Assembly (NCBI GenBank): GCA_027625915.1
Contig: JANTQA010000023.1
Span: 8,184,001 to 8,248,000 of the forward strand
Reading direction: 5' to 3'
DNA length: 64,000 nt
Source of the DNA: Anaeramoeba flamelloides
Taxonomy: Eukaryota > Metamonada > Anaeramoebidae
How positions within the stretch are numbered: the stretch's first letter is position 1; every line of letters begins with the position of its first letter. Below, in pieces: positions 44,625-55,285 of the stretch. Both the position numbers and the translations under genes were made by a program. The notes under the pieces were generated by a model, which had not been told where the DNA came from, searched no databases, and saw only the letters and a program-made list of their open reading frames with translations.

Positions 44625-47600
44625 ATGTTAACGCTGCTGAACAAAACATTCAAAAAACAAATTGTAAACAAAACCTATTTTCTGTGTCTTGTGAAAACAT
44701 CAAATCGATCCCAAGCACGATCCTTTCACAACAAACAAATAAATAGTCAATTTAAAAACAGAGCATCTCTGAAACGATTTTACACACAAACACCCGAAAT
44801 TCAAGATCTTTTAAACAAAAAAGATCGTTATTCAATAATTGAGAGTGATCAAACTGTAACTTTAAATTTTTTTCCATCTTTTTTTCCTTTTTTGTCTTTT
44901 CTTTTGGAATAACTTTCGCATCATGAATGAAATTTTTTCTTTTTTCTCTTCACAAAAACGAAACTCTTTGAACGCACCAAACAAACAAAAAAACAAACTA
45001 TATCACAAACACAAAACAAAAAACACAAAACAAAAAAACAAACAAAAAAACTAAACTCTTCGAAGGCAAAAAACAAACTTAACCACAAAAAATAACAAAA
45101 AACAAACTATCTCACAAACACAAAACAAAAAACACAAAAAAACAAACCTAATCAAAAATTAACCTACCTTAATGTACCCTACCAACAAAAAACACAAGTT
45201 AAAAGAGCACTCAGCCCAAGAACAATTAGCTTTCCCTATGCGGGTACCGCTTGTGCCACTTTTAAATCGGCCGCTGTTTCCCGGTGTGACAATTCAGACG
45301 ATTTTACCACCGTTTCGGCGCACAAAGGAGAACCCAAACCAAACGGTTGCCTTTTTCTTTGTTAAGGACTACCAATTGCAACCGGAAACTCGCCGTGGTG
45401 ATGAGGGCTTTGCAAGGGAGCACAAGCATAAAAAAACATTACGCCAAAAGTTTAGTGATTTTTTCATTTCCAAAACAAGCAAAGGTAGCGCATTAGAGAA
45501 CTTGCCAAGCATTGGAACCTTAGCAGTTATTAGCCCAAGTGATGTATCGCAATCTCCACATTCGTTTGTGAGTTGCACGGGGCTTGAGAGGGTGAGAGCC
45601 CGAAAGATTATTCCAAGCAACAATCATTTTCTCATTGACATTGACCACGTAGCTGCTGACAGTAGCACGATCAATGATGACAGCAACTCTTCTGGCGAAT
45701 TTGTTCTTGATCCTGAACAAGTGCTCATATACAAAAAGATCATTTTTGATTTACTAAAAGAGCTCATCGCCCTCAAGCCATATTTTGCTGAGGGCACACG
45801 GTACTTGTTGCAACACATCAAAAAATTTTCGTTATCTTCGCTCTTAGATTTATCGTGCTCAATAACCACGTCTCGGGGAACCGAACTCCAGCGCGTCTTG
45901 GGCACCATTCCAACAGGCAAGAGGTTTAATCTTGTGAAGGAATTGCTTGATTACGAGATCAGATTCAGCAAGGCTCGGCAACACGTCATGAAAACGGTAT
46001 CCCAGCGCTTGCTGATCGAGCAAAAAAAGATCTACCTTGAGAAGCAGATGAAGGAAATCAAATCCGAGCTGGGCATCCAGGGCAAGGGCAACTGGGACAT
46101 CATCCAAAAGTTTCGAAAGCAAATGGAGGGGAAACAATATCCCAAGCATGCCTCGGATGTAATCGAAGAGCAATTTGAAAAGCTAACGCAATTGAACGTT
46201 TCCTCTTTAGAATTCAACACGACAAGAAACTATTTAGATTGGTTGGTCAAGCTGCCATGGATGACATATCAAACGGAAAACTTGGATATCTTGCTAGCGA
46301 AAAAGATTTTGGACGAGGATCATTATAGCCTAACCGATGTCAAAAAAAGAATCTTGGAATTCATTGCCGTCGGAAACCTGAAGGGATCCTTGCACGGTAA
46401 GATCTTGTGTCTGGTTGGCCCACCGGGGGTTGGTAAAACCTCGATTGGGAAAAGCCTATCGCGAGCTCTGAGCAGAGAATTTTTCAGATACTCCCTGGGC
46501 GGGCTGTCAGATTCTTCGGCACTAAAGGGGTTTAAGCGAACCTATATTGGCGCGTTACCTGGCTTGTTTATTCAGGGAATGAAAAACTTGAAAACTTCTA
46601 ATCCTGTATTTGTTCTTGATGAAGTCGACAAATTGGGCGTATCGTATAAAGGTGACCCATCGTCCGCCCTTTTAGAGGCCTTGGATCCAGAGCAAAATTC
46701 TGAATTTTTGGACCATTTCTTAGATGTTTCTTACGACCTTTCAAAAGTCCTATTTGTAATGACAGCTAATGTAACAAGCACAATACCTAGTCCTCTGCTA
46801 GACAGAATGGAAGTTATCAGAATTTCCGGTTATGTTGAAGAAGAAAAATTGCAAATTGCTAAAAAATATTTAATTAAAAAGGTCCAAAAGGAAACGGGAA
46901 TAAAGGAAAATCAAGTTCAAATTACAGAAAACGCAATTCGAACTTTGATACGTGATTATTGCAGAGAGGCAGGAGTTAGGAATTTACAAAAAAATCTGGA
47001 AAAAATTCATCGAAAAATTGCTTATAAAATTGCTATTTCAAAAAACAATTCGACTGATTCAACAACAAAAACAGCAACAGCAACAACAGCATCATCATCA
47101 TCATCATCATCATCGCCTTCTCGTCAGAAAGAAGTAGAAGAACAACAAAAAAAACAAGAAAAGCAAAATTTAATTAATTTCCCAATAATAGTAGAGGAAA
47201 AAGATTTACAAGAATATTTAGGTAAAGCAATCTTTTTAGGTGATCGAATCTATAAAAAAACAGGAGTGGGTGTAGTCACTGGATTAGCGTGGTCGCATTT
47301 TGGTGGGGCCCTATCTTATATTGAATCGATCAAAACAGAATTTGATGAATTTGATGAAGAACCATCACGAGATAAGAAAAAAGTTTTAAAAAAGGGATCA
47401 CACAAAATTACTGGGCAATTAGGAGAAGTGATGAAAGAAAGTTCGCTAATTGCTTATACCTTTGCGAAAAAATTCTTACGGGAACAACTACCAAATAATA
47501 CCTTTTTAGACGAAAACAAGATACATACACATTGCCCAGAAGGCGCAATACCTAAAGATGGGCCAAGTGCTGGTGTGACAATAGTAACCAGTTTAATCTC

Positions 47601-47847
47601 TTTAGCCTTGCAAAAACCAGTTAAAGAAGACTTTGCAATGACAGGTGAAATCACGTTAAGCGGTAAAGTTTTGCCAATAGGCGGACTTAAAGAAAAGGTT
47701 TTAGCAGCTAGAAGATCAGGTATTAATCAACTAATCTTCCCCAAAGAAAATGAACGCGATTGGTTTGAATTAGAAGACTATATTACAAAGGGAATAACAC
47801 CCCATTTTGTTCAAAAATACGCTGATATTTATAAAATTCTTTTTTAA
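44625..47847 (+). CDS. LON: Lon-family ATP-dependent protease, probably organellar (two exons)
   Basis: An AAA+ serine protease that degrades damaged matrix proteins. Exon 2 carries the Lon N domain (FPMRVPLVPLLNRPLFPG), Walker A GPPGVGKT (46417), Walker B VFVLDEVDK, and the protease domain with the catalytic Ser in PKDGPSAG (codon at 47566) and Lys in GGLKEK (second Lys, 47695). A Ser/Thr/Gln-rich insert (Ser run at ~47090) separates the AAA+ and protease parts. I propose exon 1 at 44625-44855, giving MLTLLNKTFKKQIVNKTYFL and then an Arg/Lys-rich, acid-poor stretch (NRSQARSFHNKQ, SLKRFYTQ) that looks like a mitochondrial-type targeting presequence. The GTAACT...AAG intron (44856-45198) is phase 0 on both sides; the total would be 959 aa. 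If exon 1 is not used, Met at 45172 starts an 891-residue, leaderless form. The first ~1.5 kb of exon 2 is much more G+C-rich than the rest. Confidence 0.88.
44856..45198 (+). other. Lon intron or 5' UTR, A/C-rich with direct repeats
   Basis: The sense strand is built of ACAAACACAAAAC-type words. A ~45 bp block starting AACAAACTATATCACAAACA at about 44993 recurs at about 45102, and CTCTTTGAACGCACC near 44962 has a degenerate partner CTCTTCGAAGGC near 45056. This suggests a ~100 bp tandem duplication. Confidence 0.55.
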
Positions 47848-47993
47848 TTCATTATCTTTTTGTTTTATTTTTCTTTCACTTTTCACTTTGTATTCTCTCT
47901 TATTATTATTTTTTTCATTATTTTAAAAAATATTTGAAATAAAATCAAAAATTTTATCTGTCAAAAATAAAAATTGAATTCATATTTTATATC

Positions 47994-48039
<46 letters not shown>

Positions 48040-48109
48040 CTTTTATTGTTATCTATTTAATATAAATCATAGAAAAAATGTGAAATTTTTTTATCGTTTT
48101 GTTCTATTA
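47848..48109. repeat. Lon 3' flank with (TA)n
   Basis: The TA run is at about 47997-48037. Nothing else recognised. Confidence 0.7.
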
Positions 48110-48690
48110 AAAAAAAAATCATTAATTATTGTCTATGTTTTAGTTAAAGGGGTAAAATTAAAAAAAAATCCTTTTTTTCCAATATCAAAAATTTTTTCCA
48201 AATGAATTTTGAACATTAAAAAAGAAATAAGTAGATTAATGAAAATCAAAGAATAATTGATATCCGCCTTAAATAAAACTAATAAATTAATATTTTTTTG
48301 AAAAATAGAAAAATACAAATTCTTCTGGATTAATGAGAAAAACAACAATGTTAATTTTGATCTTATATTAAAGATCAAATGAAATCCCAATAAATAACAA
48401 AATTATTTTTCTAAAATGATTTCCATTTTTATCAATAAACTTAGAATAACATTTTTTTATCAAGTGACTATAGATTTTGCTATAATAAAAAAAAAATTTA
48501 CTTGGAATTATTTCTCAAAAAAAAAATAGAAAAAAAAAAAGGAAAATGTGTAAAAATGTGAAAAAATGATTTCAATTTTGGAAAAATCCGAAATAATTTT
48601 TTTAATTCTTATATCCATTCAAACCCTTTAAACACGTTTGTTTACTCATCACCTATAGAGGAGTTCATTTGACCTTAAAATGCTTTACTT
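48110..48690 (+). mobile_element. Family R element, copy 4
   Basis: Contains AAGAAATAAGTAGATTAATG, AAAGATCAAATGAAATCCC and AATGTGTAAAAATGTGAAAA in the family order. The terminus near TCACCTATAGAGGAGTTCAT is diverged. Confidence 0.5.
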
Positions 48691-49204
48691 TTTCTTTCTT
48701 ATTATTCTTTATTTTTCTTTTTTAAAGGTAATATTTCTTTCTTTTTTACATATCAAGAATATTAATAAACTCTTTTACAGTACAAAGGAACTATTTTATT
48801 GAAAAAAACAACAAGTACCATTATTTTAATTTATTATTATATCAAAAAATAATTTTCAATTTTTGGACTATTTTTTCTAATTTAGTCAATTGTTTATTTG
48901 GTTGATTTTTACTTTTTTTTTATTTTTATTTTTTTCTTTGTTCTTCATGTTATTTTTTCTGTTTTTTTTTTATGAAAAAGTTAATTTCAAAAATAAAAAA
49001 AATGTTTGAAAACACCAAATCAAGATCAAGAAAATTGAATCTTTGGATTTTCTTCTAAAATGAATATTTGAACTTATAAAAATCTATTGGTCAATAATAC
49101 CAAGTTTCTAATGAAATTGAGAAATTTTACACTAAATGTTCCAATGAAAATGGCCTAAAATTTTTTCAACATTTTGAAATATAAGGTTCTTTAAGATATT
49201 TCTA
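48691..49204. other. Intergenic, no gene seen
   Basis: A+T-rich, nothing supported. Confidence 0.5.
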
Positions 49205-49398
49205 CAGTCAGTTCCACTTTTAAGGCTCAAACTTTCAACGAAATTTAAGGCGCAGAAAAATCTCAAATTAAAGAACAAAATTTGAAATTTTTTTTTACAA
49301 TCTGTTTTACTAGAATCTGAATTTTATGACTTAATTTGAGATTTTTTTTTGTGCCTTAAATTTTGGAGCAATTTATGTCTTAAAAGTGGGACTTATTG
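49205..49398. mobile_element. Palindromic MITE, family M, copy 6
   Basis: Begins CAGTCAGTTCCACTTTTAAG after TA. The right end is eroded (GGGACTTATTG). The most decayed edge of the seven copies. Confidence 0.85.
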
Positions 49399-49929
49399 TA
49401 TTATGAATATCAATTCTAATCCAAAGTTTATTATTTCTATAATTTCTAAACAATTGCAGTTGGTTGATTCTTTTGAAAAATTAATTTTTTATTTTTGGCT
49501 GGCCACCTTTAAGTGAAATGGATTTATGTGTAATCCTACCTTTTTAACAGTAGATCTACAGTTTGTATATTTTTTCACTTAAATAAAAAACTATATCTAG
49601 CACAATTTCCATTTTTCAGATTATTTTTAGGTCTTTTTAAGTTTACCTTTTAATTTTTTCGATATCAACTTTGTTTTTTTGATTTCTTTTTTTTTATAAA
49701 TATGAAATTTCTTTTAATAGAAGATCCATACAATCACCTAAACCGATCATAAATATCAATTATATATGATATTTTATTTTTGAAGGATCGTCATTAAAAA
49801 AAGAAAGTTGAAAATTACAGGATCAAATGGAAAATTTATCTAAAAAAATTATAGATTTTGGATAAATTTTTTAAATCAATCAAAAAACATAAATTTAATA
49901 AAAAAAAAATAAAAAATTGAGTTAATTGC
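49399..49929. other. Intergenic, no gene seen
   Basis: A+T-rich, nothing supported. Confidence 0.5.
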
Positions 49930-50600
49930 TATATTGATTCGAAATATTTGATCTGAAAAAAACAATATTTCAATTCAAAGGGTGTGTGGATTAATAAAAA
50001 AAGTAAAAAAATTTTTATTAATAAATTCATACTCTCCAAGACTTATATATAAAACTGAAGCAAAAAATAGACTCATGAAGATTAACGATATAAAAGAAGA
50101 TTTAAACTAATTCAAAAATTTTATATTTTTAGATTTTCATGAAATAGTTAAAAATATTAAACTCAGAGAACAGAAATTAGAATATATTAATTGACAATCA
50201 AATACCTTAAAAGAATTAGAAATTGATCTTGATAAATATCGAATTAAACAATTAGAAAATAGTTTCAGATCAAAATTTTCAAAATATTTAAAAATAATTT
50301 CTATTCAAAATAATATATCAAAAATAAAGATATTTAAAATGGAAAGGCTCAACTTCAATTTTAAAACTCAGAAATTTTAAAATTATTTAAATAGATATAT
50401 ACGCATGTTATGAATGAGAATAAATCAAAATTGTGTGAATTATACAAAAAATCAAAAAAATTAGATATCACTCAAAATTTGGATCATTTTCTCTGGAAAT
50501 CTCAAGCTTGAGAAAATAATCGTAAAATCTAGATATCTGAATTAAAAAAATAATATTTCTAGTATATTATAAAAAAATATCATTACTATTTTCGATATTA

Positions 50601-50797
50601 CAGTCAGTTTCACTTTTAAGGCACAAACTTTCAACGAAATTTAAGGCACAAAAAAAATCTCAAATTAAAGCACAAAATTCAGCTTCTAGTAAAATAAATT
50701 GTAAAAATTAAAATTCCAAATTTTGTGCTTTAATTTGAGATTTTTTTTGTGCCTTAAATTTCGTTGAAAGTTTGTGCCTTAAAAGTGAAACTGACTG
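50601..50797. mobile_element. Palindromic MITE, family M, copy 7 (197 bp)
   Basis: TA-flanked, with nearly identical inverted halves. It is inserted in the L3 LINE remnant. Confidence 0.9.
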
Positions 50798-50904
50798 TAT
50801 TACAAAAAAAATATCCATCATATTTATTAGCCTTAGTGGGTAATAAATTTATTTTTGAGTCTTTAAAAAAATTTCTATATCACAATTTAGGAATTCGACG
50901 AAGT

Positions 50905-51075
50905 GTAATAGAGTGCCGTAGAGTGCATAGGTTTTCTTGAGGTTTTCTGTTTTATTTGTTAAATCTATCGATTTTACAAAGAAACATAAAACTCAAGAAA
51001 ACCTAACGGCTCTTTTCCAAAATCAAAAATAATATAGAAAAAACTAAGATTTTACTTAATTCTGGAAAACCTAAC
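50905..51075. repeat. Palindrome cluster C
   Basis: GAGTGCCGTAGAGTGC spacer at about 50911. Unit b (50927-51008) folds on TTTTCTTGAGGTTTTCTG with CTCAAGAAAACCTAACG. Unit a (51010-51073) is partly degraded and also ends in CCTAACG. Confidence 0.65.
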
Positions 51076-51561
51076 GTTTTATAAGAGAAATTAAAAACTC
51101 GTCAGTTAAATAATAATTAAAATAAACATAATAATAAAAATTTATTAAAAAAATCGAACATTTTCATACCTAATTTAAAATTTGATTAAAATATTAAGGT
51201 TTTTACTTTCAAATTTAATATGAATTTAGATATAATGTTGGGTTGTGAATTAGAGATTTCATTATACCTAGAAGAAAAAACATGAATTTTATTTTGAAAA
51301 AACATTTAGAATACTTTCGCTATTATTTATTCCATACCGTTTAATTATTTTTTTAAAATTGAACAATTGTTTTTCTATTGAATCTACAATTTACATGAAC
51401 AATTTCTAATAATGAGAGTTTTTTAATTAAACTATATTTAATAGAAACTTTTTCAAATCTTCTCTCCTCCCTTAAATAAAAAAATCAAAAGTCAAGAAAT
51501 CACTTTATTTTCCTCAATCATTTTTCAACAGAGACTTTTATTTTTGTAGCTCCTGAAAAGA
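51076..51561. other. Upstream region of the LC8 gene
   Basis: No gene. A TTTTTGTAG just before the start codon could be the acceptor of a 5' UTR intron. Confidence 0.4.
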
Positions 51562-51831
51562 ATGACTGATCAAAGAAAAGTTGTAATCAAAGCAGCGGAT
51601 ATGCCTGAAATCCAAAAGGAAGTAATCGATCTTACACTCCAAGCATTCAACAAATTTACAGTTGAAAAAGATATTGCATCTCATATTAAACGTACTCTCG
51701 ATACAAGACACGGGCCAACCTTCCATGTAATAGTCGGGAGAAGCTTTGGTTCATATGTCACACACGAGTCTAAATATTTTATTTACTTTTATGTTGACCA
51801 ATTTGCTGTTCTAATTTTTAAATCAGGCTAA
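51562..51831 (+). CDS. Dynein light chain LC8-type (89 aa)
   Basis: A small dimeric hub protein of cytoplasmic and axonemal dynein that also binds many short linear motifs. The whole protein aligns with LC8: VVIKAADMPEIQKEVIDL, EKDIASHIKRTLD, then GPTFHVIVGRSFGSYVTHE and FYVDQFAVLIFKSG. The length matches the family norm of 89. It is intronless, and the start is the only reasonable Met. Confidence 0.96.
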   Translation: MTDQRKVVIKAADMPEIQKEVIDLTLQAFNKFTVEKDIASHIKRTLDTRHGPTFHVIVGRSFGSYVTHESKYFIYFYVDQFAVLIFKSG

Positions 51832-53279
51832 GCAGAATACTCAAATCAAAGTACCCATTCTTGAACCCTACTGATAATGTTTTTTTCCTTTATAAAAAAT
51901 TTGGATCGATTTTAACTTGAAACGATCAAGCACGAAAAGCAATTAAAAAAAAGGAACTAAACAAAAAAATTTTTTGTTTTTATCTCTTTTGTTTTGTCAT
52001 TTTTTGAAGAAAAACCCTAAAAACCAATTTAATAATAGCCACGTTAATTTCCAATTCCAATTCGTCCAATAGACAAAGACTAAAACATAATTTTTAATTT
52101 GCCATGCAATAATTTGAAGGAAAAGAGATCCTTTTAAATTCTCTTCAGTTAAATATAGGCGAAAAATTTTTGTTCTAATTTTTCATCAAAGCAAATAAAA
52201 GCTAAAAAAATTATTATCATTCCTTCTTGTATCCAAAATTATGAACACTTAATAATTGGAACTTTAATAGAAAATAGACCATTTTTGAATACTATTGTTT
52301 CATTAAAGTTGAGACTTTTGTTTTGTTTTTTATTTTTTTCCATTTTCTTTGTTTTTATCATTTGGGTAGTTAAAACATCTATGGATTATGTTACTTAGAA
52401 TGGGAAAAAAGATTATACATTTATCTTCTAATTATCACTCTTCCTATCTACTACTATAAAACAACCATGTGCCAAACAGCTTAAAAATGTTTTTATCGAA
52501 AACAAAAGGAAGAAATCAGTCAAAATTATCAACAATTGATTTTAAGGGATCATTACTCGACTACAACAGGTCAAATTTTCAAAATATGTTATTAGTGATA
52601 TTATCTGCTTCAAACTTTTGTATATAGACAATTGTTAAAAAATTCTGATCTCCAAAGAAAGCTCAGAACAGAAAATTTTTCTCAGCGAAATCTATTTATT
52701 TATTCCATTTTTTATGAAAAAGAAAAAGATTTAATTGATTTTATTTCTGACATCACACAAGTTTTTTAGGCTATTTATTACTATTTTCATCATTCTTAAT
52801 AAATTTCAAGTCTTTGTTGCTCGGAATATTAATATAAAGAATTTTTTTCATTTTTAAGAGAATTCTTTTGTTTAAAAAAAAACAAGTTTTATTCAAATTA
52901 ATGAAAAATATTGGTATTTTTTTAGAAAGAATAGTTATAACCATTTTTAAAGTTTTAAAGTCATTTACAAAAATTACAATGAAATTGTTTTTTTGTTTTA
53001 AGATAAAAATTTGATTTTTCAAAAGAAAATTTTGTTGAAGATATTTGGGAATTGAAATAATTTTATCCATAAAATTTCAAAAATTAATTTTTTTTTCTGA
53101 CAAAAATGATTTAAGTTTTTATAACAATTGTTTTGAATAAGAATAAACGATTTATTAGAAAAAATTTGAAAATGATTTTTTTATTTTGAAAACCAAAAAA
53201 ACAACTTTTTTAAAACTGAGGAGAATAAAAAATTCATTTTTTAATTATTTTTGTCAATAATAATCCTTTTAATATTATA
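51832..53279. other. Intergenic, no gene supported
   Basis: The 99-codon minus-strand frame at 52771-53070 is Ile/Lys/Asn-rich with no family resemblance. No RNA or clear repeat. Confidence 0.45.
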
Positions 53280-53670
53280 AATAAAATAAATTCAATATCT
53301 TAACTATCCCTAGTGGATAATAAAAATATACTTTGAATCTTTAAAAAAATTCTAAATTCATATTTAAGGATTTGGTGAGGTGCCGTAGAGTGCCGTTGAG
53401 TGCCTAGGTTTTTTCTAATTTCAGAAATAAAAAGAAAATTAAATAAATTTTCTTTTAATTTCTAAAATTAAAAAAAACCTAACGACTGTTTTCTTGTGGT
53501 TTTCTATTTTATTTGTTAAATCTATCGATTTTACATAGAAACAGAAAACTCAAGAAAAGCTAACGACGTTTTTCCAAAATTCAAAAGAATATAGAAAAAT
53601 CTAAGATTTTACTCAATTCTTTTAAATTGTGAAAAAGCCACCGGCATTTTATTTCAAAAAGTAAAAAAAC
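53280..53670 (+). mobile_element. LINE 3' fragment, copy L4, with palindrome cluster D
   Basis: The short left part matches the 3' tail of L1/L3 (CCCTAGTGGATAATAAAAAT, then ATTTAAGGATTTGG). It is followed directly by three GTGCCGTAGA-type 10-mers (53379-53404) and palindrome units c (53404-53484), b (53488-53565) and a (53567-53640). Confidence 0.55.
53404..53640. repeat. Palindrome cluster D, three units in a row
   Basis: The clearest array: CCTAGG-started unit c with AATAAAAAGAAAATT/AATTTTCTTTTAATTT arms, unit b with a CTATCGATTTTA centre, and unit a with AAAAGAAT/ATTCTTTT arms. CTAACGAC words separate the units. Confidence 0.75.
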
Positions 53671-54394
53671 TTAACCGAAAATAAGATGAATTAAAACTTC
53701 TCACTTAAATGACAATATAAAAAAAGAATAAAAAAAAATTTGCTGAATAGATATTAATTTCCTTGAGAAACTTGGGTTAAACTTTTATCAAATTTTATAT
53801 TTATTTAATCGCCTATATATCAATTAATTTTATTGGCTGAGATTTGAATTGAAACATAAAATTATAAAAAATACATAAGAAAATTAAAAATTTTCTTTTC
53901 AAAATCTAGAATTTTACAAGCATAAAACTAAAAATATGACACAGCATTTCCAAGAATTAACAAAAATATAAATAAAAATAAAAGATTATTTTTTTTTTTT
54001 CGTTTTATATTCGAAAAATGAGAATTTGTAAATTCAGAAAAACAACAAAAATTAATAAATTATTTAAACTAAAGTTATCTCATCTATTTCATAAGCCAAA
54101 ACACAAATTTCAATAAAAAAAAAAAAAAAATAGGATCCCACAAGATTTCTTTTTATTTTTAAATAATACTGGTTTCTTAGTATTTTGAATTTGATCTAAA
54201 TAAAAAAAGAATTTTCTTTTTGTTTAAAGAATCATTTTAAGGCAAAAAGACTTTTTCTATAACAAATTTTATATTTTTTCTAAAAAAGTAGCTCACATGT
54301 TAATAAATTTTTTATTGAGAATTCAAAATAGCAAAATAATGAAAAATATATAAATGAAAAACAGTGTTTGTTTGATTAATTTTAACATCTACTT
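53671..54394. other. Intergenic, no gene seen
   Basis: A+T-rich, nothing supported. Confidence 0.5.
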
Positions 54395-54930
54395 TGTTTC
54401 TTTCAAATAGTGGTCCAGTAACTTGAAATATCATTTTTTTTTTAATTGACATTGAAAAGAAAATAAGAAATAAGTAGAATAATACAAATTAGAGAATAGT
54501 TACTATCAGTGTGAAAATAATATATTCAATCAAAGCTTTTTTTCTTTGAAATTGAAAAACTCAAATAGTTCGAAACAACATCTACGATAAAAAAAAATGT
54601 TTATTTTGCTCTTCAATTGAAGATCCAAAGAAAATTCCATAGAAATCATTTAGATTTTTTTTAGACGAATCCTTTTCACTGTTTCAATAACATTAGCTCA
54701 ACATTTTTTTGGTATTGATTATAGATCTTTACATATAAAAAAAAGTTTGCAAAGAATTATACTTTTTAAAAAAAAAATTGAAAAAAAGAAAAAACAAAAG
54801 TGTGAAAAAATTTTTCAATTTTGATTACAATTTTGAAATTTCCAAAATATAATCTTACTTCTAATAACGATTCAAACACTTTAGACACAAGTAATCTGCC
54901 CATTACAACTGGACTCCTTCGACTGAAAAA
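54395..54930 (+). mobile_element. Family R element, copy 5
   Basis: Contains AGAAATAAGTAGAATAATAC and CTTCAATTGAAGATCCAAAG, and ends CCATTACAACTGGACTCCTT then CGACTGA. The left end is TTCAAATAGTGGTCCAGTAA, a diverged inverse of the right end. Confidence 0.55.
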
Positions 54931-55150
54931 AGGTTTATTTGGGATATTTTTGTGTTAGAGATAAATTATACAAAGTTTTAGAGCACAATTTATAATAAAA
55001 AATTCTGGTTTTCTGAAATATTGCAAAAATCTCCTCTGTAAACAAGTTTAATTTATTTTTTTCTTCACTAAATAACTTTTACAATGTCTTTGTGTAAAAA
55101 ATAATTATTAAATAAAATCTCTTTTTATTGGACAAAAATAGTAGAAAAAT

Positions 55151-55216
55151 AAAGAGAAGAAAAGAAAAAGAAAGAAAAAAAAAGAAAAGAAAAGAAAAGA
55201 AAAGAAAAGAAAAAAA
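55151..55216. repeat. (GAAAA)n microsatellite
   Basis: A tandem GAAAA run of about 65 bp just downstream of the RGS-DUF547 gene's 3' end. Confidence 0.85.
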
Positions 55217-55285
55217 TCAAAAAAGATTCTTAGAAAAATAAATATTTTATTTTTAAATTAATAATAAAAAAAAATCAAAATATCA

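Larger units (their letters stand above)
49930..51075 (+). mobile_element. LINE C-terminal remnant, copy L3, with nested MITE and palindromes
   Basis: Matches L1 (7.59-8.53 kb) block by block: a tract ending in SKTYI-like and KTEAKNRLMKIND peptides, then MERLNFNFKTQKF, then ALVGNKFIFESLKKF after the MITE. MITE copy 7 (50601-50797) interrupts it, and palindrome units follow at 50927-51075. Several stops make it non-functional. The order of nesting puts the MITE insertion after the LINE. Confidence 0.55.

Noticed and set aside
52771-53070. 99-codon minus-strand open frame
   Set aside because: Ile/Lys/Asn/Phe composition is what A+T-rich DNA gives by chance; no start context, no domain, no family resemblance.
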